A stretch of DNA of 64,000 nt from Phallusia mammillata (GCA_003260075.1 QLIY01000675.1:1-64000); one strand, 5' to 3'; shown: positions 10,358-22,007, numbered from the stretch's first letter. A program made the numbers and translations. The notes: generated by a model not told the origin, from the letters alone.

Positions 10358-11628
10358 TTAGGCATAGCTGTACAAGCCGTCTGCAGCTTTTTTCACAGCG
10401 CGCCCATAAAAGGAAGTAAGTGTTTTATCTTTAACCACATCAAGGATCCATGGTCTTTCAGAGCTGTTCTTTCCTTGGCACTCGTTCGAAATACCAGAAA
10501 AACTTTTTTTGACATCGTCCTTTGTTGACGCATAATTCATTTTGTCCATCACTGGAGCTGCCGGTCCAACCCAGTAGACGTAAACAAATTCACGGTTTTC
10601 GACACCGCCCTCAAGTTCGCCCCTTATGTCAAAAATCGCGTACCTGTATGAGTTTAAAAACAACCCGTCAAAATACGTTTCAAATTTGAACTGCAAATGT
10701 TGGTTATTACGTATTTTTTAATGATACCCAACCCCAACCCTAATAGCCGCATCCGTCAGTATTTTTTGAGAAATACAGTTTTAAATTGGTGTCCGTGCAC
10801 TTTGCACCAGGTCGAAAATCAGCTACATTTATTGCTGCCGTGATCCAATGTCTTATCACCAGCTGCACTGATGAAACCTCTTAGATCAGTGGTTCTTAAC
10901 CTTTTTGGTGTGGTTTCCCACTAAAGTAAATCACCAAGTTCGAATTTCCCTCTCTTTTTTTATTTTTATAATGATGTTTTGTGCCCAACATTAAAAAAAA
11001 TCGAAATAATTCTGTGAAGCGATTTGGTCGGGACATTTAACGTATACTGCAATCTTATTTAGTTTGAATAGTAATTTCGTGAAAAAGTAAAATCGTGGGG
11101 AATTTTGAAAAATCTCATGTGCTTGCATTAGTCATTTATTGCATCACAATCAACAGATCAAATGCATTTATTCGCGAATAATAACAAAGTCATTGATACT
11201 TTTAGTAATGTCTGTGACGTAACAAACCATGTTTGGATTTTTATGCGCCTTGCAAAAGTAGGTGAAGTTAATCTTACATGTTGTTGCGGAAAATATTGTA
11301 TTAAATTACCTTTTAACGATTAATTTTAACCCACGGGCCCGAGTTTGGTGACTTCCGACTCACATAATTTCCCTCTAAAAACATTAAATACACTATGCAT
11401 TGTCTGAAGCTTATTGTATTAAAAAATATTATCTTACCGTGCGTTGTTGTTGGTAAGATGTGACACCATTTCCTTGAATGGGTCTGTATTGTTGTTTTCT
11501 ATGCGCGCAAGAATCTTCACAACACCTCTTTGCAAATGCATGATGAAACCTCTGCAGGTAGATTTGTGTTTAATATCATTATATAAATTCTTGATGGCAG
11601 GATCTACAGCATCGGCAAGCATAGACAT
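10358..11628 (-). CDS. Coactosin-like/ADF-H domain protein, copy 2
   Basis: Two minus-strand exons, 11438-11628 and 10358-10643 (286 bases, the same length as exon 2 of copies 1, 3 and 4), joined inside an Arg codon; 158 residues. Start chosen at MSMLADAVDP to match copy 1. Motifs: RGFIMHLQRGVVKILARIE, DPFKEMVSHLTNNNAR, then YAIFDIRGE, FVYVYWVGPAAPVMDKM, RPWILDVV and DGLYSYA at the end. Its upstream flank is the inverted copy of the block before copy 3, so copies 2 and 3 are head to head about 1.36 kb apart. The intron (10644-11437) contains a 10887 hAT-type element and a truncated ribozyme relic. Role as for the family: likely F-actin binding, inferred. Confidence 0.66.
10850..10886 (+). repeat. 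Hammerhead-element relic cut by a hAT insertion
   Basis: Contains AGCTGCACTGATGAAACC, the stem I strand and CTGATGA core of the ribozyme element at 44594, then stops where the hAT-type element at 10887 starts. The GAAA half is missing. Confidence 0.55.
10887..11372 (+). mobile_element. hAT-type element, sibling of 51530-52028
   Basis: Begins CAGTGGTTCTTAACCTTTTT and follows the same internal text as the intact copy at 51530-52028, but lacks the right terminal repeat. It lies in the intron of coactosin-like copy 2. Confidence 0.65.
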
Positions 11629-11804
11629 CTTGATCAGGCCAATTTTTGTTTCACCGCTATTCAAACGACTTAGATGGCCAAGCTGATTTGCAAAATCAAA
11701 CCCTGTCGAATTTAAAGCTAACACCCACGATAGCTTTTTCAGACGTAAACAATATTCGTTTTTTTTTTCGTCAGCTAAATATATTAAAAAATACACAACA
11801 ACAT

Positions 11805-12840
11805 TGCAAGCCTCCGCAAAAGTCGACGACGTTTGTTATTTGACTTCCGTCAACCCCACCCACCGACCACACTCTTTACCGCCATTTTCATGCGCCATTA
11901 ATCAATTGTTACTTCGCCATTTGCGTAACCCCGTCAACCAGTTGATATTTCGCGGGATTTCCACCGGTATCAGTCATACCAGCATGGTTAAGTCCGTTGT
12001 GTTAGACAGAAAAATATGCAACCACCTGAAACGAGACACAGTGCAAAAATAAAGGTATTGTTTTAGTGCATGCACAAAAAAGTTTATTGTAAAGTTGATA
12101 ATTGGAGCAAAGATACGTTTTCCGCTGTGTTCCATCTATTCTTCTTGCAACTTGTGGGAAAATTAAGAGCCCAATAATAGCTGCTAAAAGCAAGTGCCCA
12201 ACGAAGCAATGCACGGATTAAACTTGAAAGAAAAATTTGCACAGCTTTGCAAACAACCATAACTGAAGCTCGGTGAAGTGTGGAAGTGCAAACGGTGCCT
12301 TTATATTTGCAGGGTTTTATTTCGCAAACCATTTTGGATACTCCACAGTTGATCCAGCCATAAAAAAGGGAGATTACCAAAATCAGCAAAACTTTGTGTA
12401 TTTGTTGCAGGGAAGCTGATGATTGAAAATCATGCTGGTGAACTTACAACGAAAAACAAGTGTCGTTTTGTGCACGCTGAGCTAATTTCCTTGGGTGGAG
12501 TAATAAACGTTTGTGATGTACAATGTGCGTATTTCCTATATACACGTCGGATATCATATCGCATTTTAGTGTGCTTGTCTGCGTTGTATTAGCTGCTTTG
12601 AAACAGAACGGAACTTGATCATGGTTGTATGACTGGTAGTGGTGTAGATTCCGCGAAATATCAGTCGGTTGACGGAATAAAATTAGGAAGAGGTTGCATC
12701 ATATATTTGGCAAAGTAGAAATTGCTTTATGGCGCATGAAAATGGCGGTAAAGGGTGTGGTCGGTGGGTGAGGTTGACGGAAGTTGAATAACAAACGTCG
12801 TTGACAGTTGCGGATGCTTGTAATTTTGTTGTGTGTGTTT
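11805..12840. repeat. Head-to-head inverted 5' flanks around a shared centre
   Basis: 11805-11990 (minus sense) and about 12650-12840 (plus sense) are inverted copies of the same 5' flank. The middle (12015-12640) duplicates 7110-7790. It forms a potential bidirectional control region for copies 2 and 3. Confidence 0.6.
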
Positions 12841-12990
12841 GAAGTTTTGTCTGCTTACCGGAAAAAAACGGGTGTTGTTGATGTCATGCTGTTTGAGTAA
12901 CAGGCGCGGTCTTCGTGTTTTGTTTCATTTCGCATAATAGTTCGACTCCAAAGGTTGGTTCAGCTGCATTGAAACGAAAATCAAATCAAA

Positions 12991-13628
12991 ATGTCTATTG
13001 GAGGTTTTATAGCAGATCCTACCGTTAAACCGTTAAGCCAAGATGTACAGGATTCCAAACTCAGAGGTATCGTTTTATATTTTGGTGGAAAAACTCTGAA
13101 AGTTGAGGCGCGTATTGAAAATAGCAGCAAAGACGCTTTTAAGGAACTGGTGTCTTATTTTGCTGACGACAAAGTAAGGTAAAATAGATTGTTAATAATT
13201 CAACACGGAAGTTATTAAATCGAATATTATTGAAATACATTACATCGAGTGAAGTTTTACGTAAGTTGACTCGCTGCGTTGGCAAAGAATAAAGATGTTT
13301 AAATTTGCTGTGTGGACTGAACACTTTTTTATATTTGTACAGGTTTGCTGTTTTTAAAATACGAGGAAAAAATAGTGACGGACGAGACATTACCAAGGCC
13401 GTCCTAATTGAATGGTTTGGACCAAACACTTCTCTCCGTGATAAAATGTCTTACGCAAACTATCTAGATTGCGTTAGAAAAGAATTAAAGAATGTTGACC
13501 AAAAGTGTGAGGGGAAAAACGATGTCACAAGGCCGTGGTTGCTTAACGTAATTAAACATCACAACCCAGTATCTATGGATGGTCGCGCAGTAAAAATAGC
13601 TGCCGACGGCGAGTACAGCTATGTCTGA
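12991..13628 (+). CDS. Coactosin-like/ADF-H domain protein, copy 3
   Basis: Exons 12991-13178 and 13343-13628, intron inside an Arg codon, 157 residues; exon lengths equal those of copy 1 (188 and 286). Protein is close to copy 1: MSIGGFIADP start, EARIENSSKDAFKELVSYF, FAVFKIRGK, LIEWFGPNTSLRDKMSY, RPWLLNVI, and a VKIAADGEYSYV end. The intron is shorter than in copy 1 but shares its last bases (TGTGTGGACTGAACAC). It is the most recent duplicate pair in the cluster together with copy 1, judged by eye from coding and flank similarity. Function as for copy 1. Confidence 0.68.
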
Positions 13629-14140
13629 TCGAACTCACTGCATGTTCTTTTAAGCAGAATATTTTAAACGAAACCTTGTTTGAAATGTACCAAGATTTTT
13701 TGCCTAAAATGTATTCAGAGTATTTTTTGTTTGATGGATATAAATTTTGCTCATTGTGGTTGCAGTTTTTTGCTTTAATTGCCATTAAACGGATATCGTT
13801 ACATGGTTTGATTAGCAAGAAATATTTAGTCTATTACTTTTATCGAAACAGTATGCAAATTGCGATGAACGTTTAGAGAGTTAGACCATGCAAATTTATT
13901 ACACCTAGTCACTAATCTACTTAGGTTAACTGCGCAATTTTGCACTAATGTTGTGGAGAATGATAGCACACGGCCAGCTTAAGCCCACTTATCTGTTCAA
14001 CCATTTTCCTCTTATGCATCATTGTGACTTCTGTGCCAAACTACAAAACTACGAGGGTGATAAACTATACCGAAGCTTCAAGAAATTTTTAGGCTCTAAA
14101 GGTTATGACCAGAACTTATGAGAAATTATTGGCTTTAAAC

Positions 14141-14386
14141 CAGTGGTTCTCAACTGGTGGTCCATGATCAATTTTTTGGTGCTGCACAGTAAGTCCACTG
14201 AATTTGGTTATAAACTGAAGAAGATTGTATAAGTTATTAATACTGAAAGAAGGTCAAAGAATTCTGTTTCAAGCCAAAATGCTTTTTGCGTATGCTTACA
14301 TCAACCTCTTTAAAAAAGGGAATGGTCCAAAATATTAGTTTTACTGGGCCAGTGGTCCATGGCCTGAAACGAGTTGAGAACCACTG
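14141..14386. mobile_element. hAT-type MITE
   Basis: CAGTGGTTCTCAACTGG at the left and GAGTTGAGAACCACTG at the right, 246 bases, no coding capacity. Flanks CTTTAAAC and GCTAAACG are only an approximate target duplication. Confidence 0.65.
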
Positions 14387-14744
14387 GCTAAACGGGTCAT
14401 ATATTACTGTTGTATTGATTTTTGTGCCGAGTTAATCGTGTATGTGCTTTTTGTCCATGCTTTTTTTGTTTAACCAAATGTCCAGCGTGCTATTGTTTCT
14501 TTGACCACTCCGCATCTTAAAGGTTTGGCAACGGCGCAATTTTGATTTCAAACAAACACTGGAGCAGACTTTACTGAAAAAATAGTCAAGACAAACGAAC
14601 GCAATGAATTAATGTCAGCTAGTTAAACCCCCAAACCACATGACCAAACCTAACAATTAAGCCTCACACGTTAATGTGTTTTACGCTACCTTTCTGTTTT
14701 GAGTGTTTAAATGAAGAAATCAATAAATGTACGAGATTGAAACC

Positions 14745-15005
14745 TGATCAAATATATTTATTATAGTAACAATAGCAATTACATATCAATAAAGACAAAT
14801 AAAAAACAGCCGACACAATAAACGACACTTATTGTTTGCAAGCAAACAGACACGCGAACCAAAATGCGGCATGATATCCGACGTGGATAGAGGAATTACG
14901 CACAGTGAACACAAACGTTTATTACCCCACCTAAGGAAATGAGCGCACCGTGCACAAAACGACGCTTGTTTTTCGTTGTAAATTCACAGCATGATTTTCA
15001 CGCGA
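14745..15005. repeat. Mosaic of duplicated cluster fragments
   Basis: 14745-14835 repeats 10182-10270 (TTTATTATAGYAACAATAGC, AAACGACACTTATTGTTTG). 14848-15005 is an inverted, decayed copy of 12420-12570 (ACAAAACGACRCTTGTTTTT, AAACGTTTATTACYCCACC). Confidence 0.55.
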
Positions 15006-15140
15006 ATCGAGTTCGTTTGAATTACGCGGTAAAAACAAAAAATACAAGCGCAGTGAAATTAGTGTTTTATGTTTCCCTCTATCTGTTTGCCCATCTACCT
15101 CAAATTGTCCAATATTACTGTTGTCATCCAATACGATTAA

Positions 15141-15213
15141 AATTGACAACCCAATATCTATGGATGTTTGCGCAATAACCATTGCTGCCGACGGCGAGTG
15201 CAGTGATGTCTGA
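15141..15213 (+). pseudogene. Relic of a coactosin-like exon 2 end
   Basis: Text around CCAATATCTATGGATG and GCTGCCGACGGCGAGTG through GATGTCTGA matches the last ~70 bases of copies 1 and 3 (CCAGTATCTATGGATGG... GTCTGATCG). No upstream exon remains, so this is a dead gene fragment. Confidence 0.7.
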
Positions 15214-16067
15214 TCGAACCACAGTATGACCTTTTAAGCAAAATATTTTAACCGAAATTTTGCTTGATATGTAGTCAGAATCATTTGTTTGATGGACACT
15301 AAATTTTTATTATTGTGGTTACTTGTTTTTTGCTTTAATTGCTATTACCGCCATTTTATGCGCAATACCAGTCATACAACCACGGTCAAGTTCCGTACGG
15401 TTTCAAAGCAGCTAATACAACGCAGACACGAGCACCTTTTTTAAAGGCAGAAATTTGAGTTGACTTGTTTCCTATGTCCCTTTGTCTGTAACTTATCTGC
15501 CTCGTATTGTCAAATTTTACTGTTATTGAAAATGAGCATGTGTCAGACGGATCTGTTCAACAATTTTTCCTTGTTTAATCGTTGTGACTTATGTGCCAAA
15601 CTACACAAATACAATGATGATAAAGCGTACCGAAGCTTCAAAAAATACCAAATTTTTAGGTTCTGAAGTTCATTACGAGAACTTATCAGGGATTAAGCTT
15701 TAAACTGATGTTTTCAGTGAATGAAAAGTTTTCTAAATTTTAATTTTTTTTTCTAATTTCCAATGTCAAGTTTTGCCCTTAAGTTTGAAGGTAGGTTCTG
15801 CCTTTAATGCCCTTAAGTTTGAAGTCCGGTTCTGGCTTTAATTTGATATCTTTTTTGTCGCTTTTTCATCAACTTTCGAGCCTAAATTGGGCTTGGTTTG
15901 CAAAAATATGAATTCTTAACCGATTCCAGGCCTGACCACGAAAACAGCCTGGACAAACAAACATAATGAATTAATGTCAGCCAGTTGAACCACTAAACCA
16001 AACAACAAAACCTACCAAGTCTCACAGGTCATTAATGGGTTTTGCTCAACCTATTTTGTTCATACCA

Positions 16068-16260
16068 GCGTCTCGTAAACTGAATGCATGCAAGACGGTG
16101 ATTGGATTCCATGTTGAGTCAAGTTTGGTTTGCATAAAGTTTCAAGTTCTATTTCGACACTAAAACGATTTTGTTCTGAAAGCAGCCGAAACAGCAAAGT
16201 GGAGAGCAAATAATTGAAACATATCACTGCAAAACATAAAGGCCATGGTTGGGAAAATAA
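16068..16260. repeat. Arm of an inverted duplicate pair (partner 20453-20635)
   Basis: Reverse complement of 20453-20635: GTTTCAAGTTCTATTTCGACAC here versus GTGTCGGAATAGAACTTGAAAC there, and GCAAAGTGGAGAGCAAATAATT versus AATTATTCTCCACTTTG (first strings shortened where they exceed the shared core). The arms are diverged and flank copy 4 and the solo LTR. Confidence 0.55.
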
Positions 16261-16781
16261 ATCAATCATGATGAGCTGTAGGAAATCCGGCGTGATCAAA
16301 TTCAAGGTCAAATTAAATAGCGTTTCACGAACCAGTTACAGAGTATTAGGTCTGCAAATTGTGAAAATACCAAATCAAAACGCTTATTCAACCACTAAGA
16401 TTAGCAAGGTTGACAGACAGATTCGTATAAAGACGTAAGCTGTTCATGTGCGGATATCATGGGTTTGTCGTTCATGTTTTTTTTAGATTTTCACATATCT
16501 CGTTGTGTGTAAGTAAGGGCCGTTTAAGATGCATTAGATTAGATAGAACAAGAATCAAACGTAGCTACACATAATTTTGCAGGTTGAATAGACCTCGACA
16601 ATTACTGCAGTACGTTGCCCTTTTAAACAGCGGTTGGGTCATGTTCTCATTTCTTCATAATCGTGAATTGAAAAAAAAATGTTTGAGAAGAAAAAAACTT
16701 CGACGTTAAAAAGGACTACACACAGCTCTACGCCCTTGGCTGTAAAATTATGCGAATTTTTGCGGCAGATAAATTTATTTT

Positions 16782-16829
16782 TGCAACCAGGGTATTGATA
16801 ACTGCAGAACCAGGGTATTGATAACTTTC
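16782..16829 (+). repeat. Two-unit short tandem repeat
   Basis: ACCAGGGTATTGATAACTGC occurs twice in a row. Confidence 0.6.
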
Positions 16830-17104
16830 GACCTATAACGTATCATTACTGTAGCTGATAAGTAGAATTGACTCGAGGCTAGTAATAGCATAGATACCAG
16901 ACAGTAGAACAGGCTGACTTAACTTGTCAATAAGCAGCAGAGAAATTGGATAAATAAATGCCGTATTCCAATAACTTAATTTTAAAATGACCCATTATAA
17001 GTGTATTAATATTTGTTTGTGTTGTTTTCACATTTTATCACCGTGTTATAGTGATTATTTTGATTGTATTATCTGTGTGGAAACAAAAACAACTAATCAA
17101 GAAT

Positions 17105-17951
17105 ATGACTAGTTACCCCATAGATCCGGCTGTATTTGAAACAAACGACAAAGTTTGTGCTCAGGGTGCCATGAGAGGCTTCATCATGCATTTGGATGGT
17201 GGCATGATAAAGGTCGCTGCGTGCATTGAGAATAGCAGTAAGAATCCTTTTAAGGAAATGGTGTCTCACTTTACTGACGATAATGCAAGGTAAGAAGCTT
17301 TGTTACATCAACAAAAAGTGGAACAGTAAAACTGGTGACATGCAACTACAGACTAACAAAAGCGCCGACCAAAATAAACAAATTTTTCTTCATTTTGTGG
17401 TATATTAAAATTTGAAGTATCTTAATTTTAAAAGTTCTCTTGGTTAGCAAACGTATGAAATTATTTTTTCTTACTTTGTGTTTAATTTAATCTCAATTTA
17501 AATATCCCAAATTAAAAGTTAAAAGATTTCAGTTTTTTGTTAGAAAACGTTTTTTTACTTGCTTTGTAAGCAAATGTTAAAATTCAATATGTCCACTAAA
17601 TAATTTGCTTATGGAATTAAATTTAAAAGTATTTGGACAAAGTAACACATTTCAAATTTGAACAGGTTTGCGGTTCTGTCTGTAACAGGCATAACAGCTG
17701 ATGGTGCAAAATTGAGACAGGACACATTTGTCTATTGGGTAGGGCCGAAACTTCCAGTAATGCAGAAGATGTCGTACACCTCTCAGAAAGATTTTTTGAA
17801 AAGTTCGCTTCCCCTTGTTTTCAACGAGTGTCCTGGAAAGAATGACGACACGAGACCATGGATTCTCGATTGTATTCAAGATGATATCTTGAAATCCATG
17901 TATGGCCGACCGGTTGTAAGAGCTGGTAACGGAGAATATAGTTTTGTATAA
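17105..17951 (+). CDS. Coactosin-like/ADF-H domain protein, copy 4
   Basis: Exons 17105-17289 and 17666-17951 joined inside an Arg codon, 156 residues. Start at MTSYPIDPAVFE; the frame is open further upstream, but the ATG aligns with the other copies. Motifs: RGFIMHLDGGMIKVAACIE, NPFKEMVSHFTDDNAR, FAVLSVTG, FVYWVGPKLPVMQKMSY, RPWILDCI, NGEYSFV. It groups with copy 2 (shared YWVGP.. PVM.KM) rather than copies 1 and 3, so the cluster has two subfamilies. Its 5' flank lacks the conserved block of copies 1 to 3, suggesting a different promoter. Same inferred actin-related role. Confidence 0.67.
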
Positions 17952-18029
17952 AGCAGTGGTTCCCAAACAGTTGTTCATAAGTCGTATTTGTGAGGGGCTA
18001 CTGAGCTTTTCTAGTAAAGTATATGATAT

Positions 18030-18728
18030 TGTAGCGATTGCGACATAATCTGTGCAAACGTTGCTATAGTTGCCTGAAATTAGCTCGTTTTAACTTGCTA
18101 GCTCAAAGCTTTCAAGGAAGCCTGATAGTCTAATGGTTTAATTCAACTGTGTTGGCAAATCATGTTTGGACTTTGTAATATTTCCTGTTGCAGTTAATTT
18201 GGATGTAGATTCGACTTTGTGATCTGGTGTTTACCGACTTTAACCGTATGTTTTAGTCCGTGCTGTGATTGGACGCTGATTTGTGTGATATTTGTGCAAA
18301 ATCCAATCGCAAGATCACATGTACAGGATTTAACGCCTTTATCCGGGGTATATATAAAACTGCACTGGTTAATTACTGGTTAAAAAACTGCACTGGTTAA
18401 TTACCGGTAAAAAAAAAACTGCACTGGTTAATTACCGGTAAAAAACTGGTTAATTTCGATCTTCTTTCGTTCTCTTTTCCTTCTTGTGCTTTGGGGGGGG
18501 GGCATAAAACTGCACTGGTTAATTTCGATCTTCTTTCGTTCTCTTTTCCTTCTTGTGCTTTTTAGAAGTAATAAACAAACCAACCGCAGTGCAAGATACT
18601 TGTGTGGAGTTTCCAGGACTCTGCCCTGACAAGCTCACGAGCTTGGGAGGTTAAGGACGGTGGTATACCTACTAAATTTGTAGTGACTCAGTTTGTAGCT
18701 TATGCCGAGATACCATATTTACACTACA
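18030..18728 (+). mobile_element. Probable solo LTR
   Basis: Ends TGTAG...CTACA are inverted, flanked by ATAT (18026-18029 and 18729-18732), 699 bases. Inside are a TATATATAAAACTGC promoter-like site near 18350 and AATAAA near 18570, in the order expected of an LTR. A degenerate tandem of CTGCACTGGTTAATTACCGG lies at 18360-18440, and a 10-base G run at 18493-18502 separates two copies of a ~60-base segment. No retrotransposon genes adjoin it. Confidence 0.5.
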
Positions 18729-20452
18729 ATATAATAACCTCTCATGATCATTTGTAATCTTATAATTATTTTAAATCATGTTAGTAGTCGTAAAAAATCG
18801 ACTAAATATTTGGGCCACCAAATGTAATGCAAAGTTACCTCTGGGCTAATATGGACCTGTGCCGAGTAATCGATATGTAACAAGAAACCATTGGATCCTG
18901 ATGAGTCAAAATGTTTTTAAATGTGTATTTAGATTTTAATGCAAGTATATTCTGAGGAATACAAATAATGTTCATCTTATTTGTAGCTGAGATGATTTTT
19001 TGAACCCTTGTTTACAGCTTTCGCGAAAGTGCGTTTCAACTGCTCAAAAACCACACTTACGTTATGTTGTAATAAGGTAACGCAATTTCAACGTAAAAAG
19101 AAACCGTTTGCGCAAATGCGTTTGTTCAAACACTGAATAAACAGAAGGTTGCCCCCAAAACACATCAACAACTTGTGAGGTTTGTTATGTCTCGTGATGT
19201 AGCTCAAAGGAATTGCAGTTTATATTTCTGTACACAGGTGGCTGACTAGATGACCGACATGGTCCCTTCGCCATCCGCCAGTTGCTTGCTCGTTGTATTT
19301 CGTTTGCATGCAAAAACCGTGTTCGCCGCTGCAAATAGTTGTTCCATTTTTTATGTTTAATTGCTATTAAATACATGTCGTTCCTATAATAGACGTACTC
19401 AGATTTTGATTTTAGTGTATCAAATAATTTGCTCAGTGAGTATTTTTATTTCCTAATAAACGGCTATAGTTAAATTAATATGAATTTTACTCTAAAAGAC
19501 CTGATTAAAGGAAGTTGTTATTTTTCACTACTACTATAGTAGTATACAAATCATCAAATGATTGTTTCAAAGCAGTTGCATAATTGTTTTTTGTATTTAC
19601 GTCCTTTATCGTGCTTCATTAAAAAATAATAAAATAATTGTTTATTAACTGCTTTTATGACGTTTGCATTGTTGCAACTTCCGTTTTGTGTTTTTGGTAA
19701 TTGCGTCAATTCAACGAACCCTATAAACGCAAATGAATTTGCAACGCAAACAAGTGTCGTTTTGCGCAGGTTGAGCACATTTCCTCGGCTCGTCGTATTT
19801 CATTTCGCGTGTCAGTCGGTTTGTCTTTGTTGTTTTGAGTACTCGGGACCCTTATCGGAAGTGAAATTTGTTTTTTTTTGTTTCCTTTTTTTCCTCGGTG
19901 GGCGGGCAACGCCTGAATGCGTTATGCTCACAATGAGTCCGCCGTCGAGCTGCCTGTTTTTATTGCAAGTCCGTTGATCATTTTTTGATTTGATTTTTTG
20001 ACTTGGACAGTTGGTGATTTCAATTTAGTTCAACCCATCGGGAACCACTGGGTTGGAGCAATGCCGCTTAAGTGTCTTGCTCAGGGAAACACAAGCGACC
20101 GAGATAGGATTAGAACCCATGACCTTGTGATCACAAGGTGGTTCGACCAGAAGTAGACATCTAGTTATGTTTTTGTTTCCCTGCAGCTAAATCAACGTAG
20201 AAAGGCAAACTGATTTGCGTATTAAACCTATGCAAAATATGAAGGCCACACCCATGTTGCCACATCCTGACGTAAACAATTCTCTTTTTTGCTGTCAACC
20301 AACGTAATTTCACAATACACAACAAAATTACAAGCAATCGCAAAACCCGTAACGGAAATCAAATGAAATACGTCTTTACTGTTGGAAAATTTGTTGTGTG
20401 TGTTTTCAGTCGCGACTGTTTACGGTGAAAACGAACTTGTTTATTTTATGAT
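18729..20452. other. Gene-free stretch with decayed cluster fragments
   Basis: No exon series supported. About 19725-19830 has traces of the cluster flank (CAAGTGTCGTTTTGCGCAGGT). 20040-20050 looks like a hAT end remnant (GGGAACCACTGG). Confidence 0.3.
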
Positions 20453-20717
20453 ACGCAACCATGGGCTTTATGATTTGCAGTGATGTGTTTCAATTATTCT
20501 CCACTTTGTTGTTTCGGCTGGTTTTAGAATAAAATCATTTTAGTGTCGGAATAGAACTTGAAACGTTATGCAAACCAAACTTGTCTCAACACGAAATCCA
20601 AACACCGGTTTGCATTCAATTTACGGGACGTTGGAAGGCAAAAAATGTATTGACTTTCGATACTCTGGTATTGAATATAGGATTGTTCGATCAACTAGCT
20701 TGTAGACCATAAAGTTT

Positions 20718-21007
20718 GGTAGAGCTACTAACACGATACGTTACGCCTGATCCAAAAGTGCTTAATTTAAGGTGGCGTAAAGAGTTGAATTATTTATTTA
20801 GCGGCTATAAATGGGCTGGGTTGGGAAATATTTACATAAAATTTTTACATTAGTAACTAATTTTTTGGGTTAGTTTTATTGAATTTTAAGCGCTAATACC
20901 TTACCCCAACCCTAATAGCCCTAACCGTTAGCATTTTTTGAGATATACCGTTTTGAAAATTAAGCACTTTTGGATCCGGCGTAACGTATCGTGTTAGTAG
21001 CTCTACC
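20718..21007. mobile_element. 290-bp MITE with ~50-bp inverted ends and 9-bp target duplication
   Basis: Left end GGTAGAGCTACTAACACGAT is repeated inverted at the right (ATCGTGTTAGTAGCTCTACC); the inverted ends extend through AAAAGTGCTTAATTT. Exact 9-bp duplication ATAAAGTTT flanks it (20709-20717, 21008-21016). A 9-bp duplication with long inverted ends points to the Mutator (MULE) group. An internal piece recurs near 10720-10780. Confidence 0.8.
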
Positions 21008-21111
21008 ATAAAGTTTGAGCTGAAAGAATATACACCGTAATTCAAAAAACAGAGACCATTCAGTTCAACAATATCCATTTAACAGCATTTAAAGCAAAAT
21101 TCAGCGAATAC

Positions 21112-21245
21112 CAACTTTATAGAGCTCTTTTAATTGTATTTTTGGAACGACTTTTTGACGAAGGGCGTGTAGGACGAATTGTATAGGACTTGTGCTAAAA
21201 AACAATTGCCGTAAAATCTCTATAAAGTTGATGTTATGCCTGGCA
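21112..21245. mobile_element. Small MITE overlapping the end of coactosin-like copy 5
   Basis: CAACTTTATAGAG and CTCTATAAAGTTG form inverted ends; beyond the right one lies TTATGCCTGGCAGCAACAGC, a tag that also occurs inverted or diverged near 42770, 52855 and 56853. The family has hairpin members at 42792 and 56885. Confidence 0.6.
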
Positions 21246-22007
21246 GCAACAGCTTATATATCCAGCGAATATAAGAAGCGGAATTGAATATTGATTAAGC
21301 AAATATATAAGATTCTGAGTACACATGAAACAACGTTCCGGGTATAATAAAAAAATTAAAATATATACATAATACATATATTTGGATACATATTTTTCAC
21401 CAAAACCGATGGAATCTAGGATCCAGGGCATGGTGTCATCTTGTTTTGCTTCGCACGCAAAATCAAAGTTTAGAAGGCTATGTTTAAGAGTATAGAGTTG
21501 ACTCTCGTGTGTTACTCTATCACGAAATAAAACGTCCTTTCCTAACCATTCAACAAAAACCACACTTTCATGAAAGTGGCCACTTCCGATTTCAATTATA
21601 CCGGTACGTACAGTTATCAGTGCACACCTGTGTGAAATAAATATGTTTATTAGTCCCTTTTTATAAAAAATACAATAGTCTGTTTACTGTATGGATTAAT
21701 TGATTTCAACAACGTCAAGTCTTACAGTGTTCGAAGTAAAGTTAAACCGGAGCCGACGGGACAAAACAAACCACATAACTTGTGGCTTAGGGAATTCATT
21801 CAAACTTAAATTAATTTAAAAAAAAATACAGTTGCTTACAAGAACACGCTTGTCGAAGAGCGCTGTCTTGGTTGAAAATAAAGCATCCTACCTGACTACG
21901 TCGTCAGTAAAATGAGACACCAATGTCTTGAATGGATAGAAAAGAGAAGACAATGTTTGTTGCAATTTTAACAATGCTGTTTTACCACTTACAGGAAGTG
22001 TTCGCAT
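21234..22007 (-). CDS. Coactosin-like/ADF-H domain protein, copy 5, divergent, transposon-derived tail
   Basis: Minus-strand exons 21892-22007 and 21234-21627 join in phase inside an Arg codon; 169 residues. Exon 1 keeps SGKTALLKLQQTL and YPFKTLVSHFTDDVVR at the family position but has a shortened N-terminus (ATG at 22007, stop codon upstream). Exon 2 keeps VVFVEWLGKDVLFRDRVTH and PWILDSI, then departs from the family: instead of the GRAVK..DGEYSYV end it reads about 45 residues of hydrophobic, Tyr-rich sequence ending ISCCCQA. The final codons and stop lie in the MITE tag at 21231-21250. It may be a young pseudogene or a neofunctionalised copy. Confidence 0.55.
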
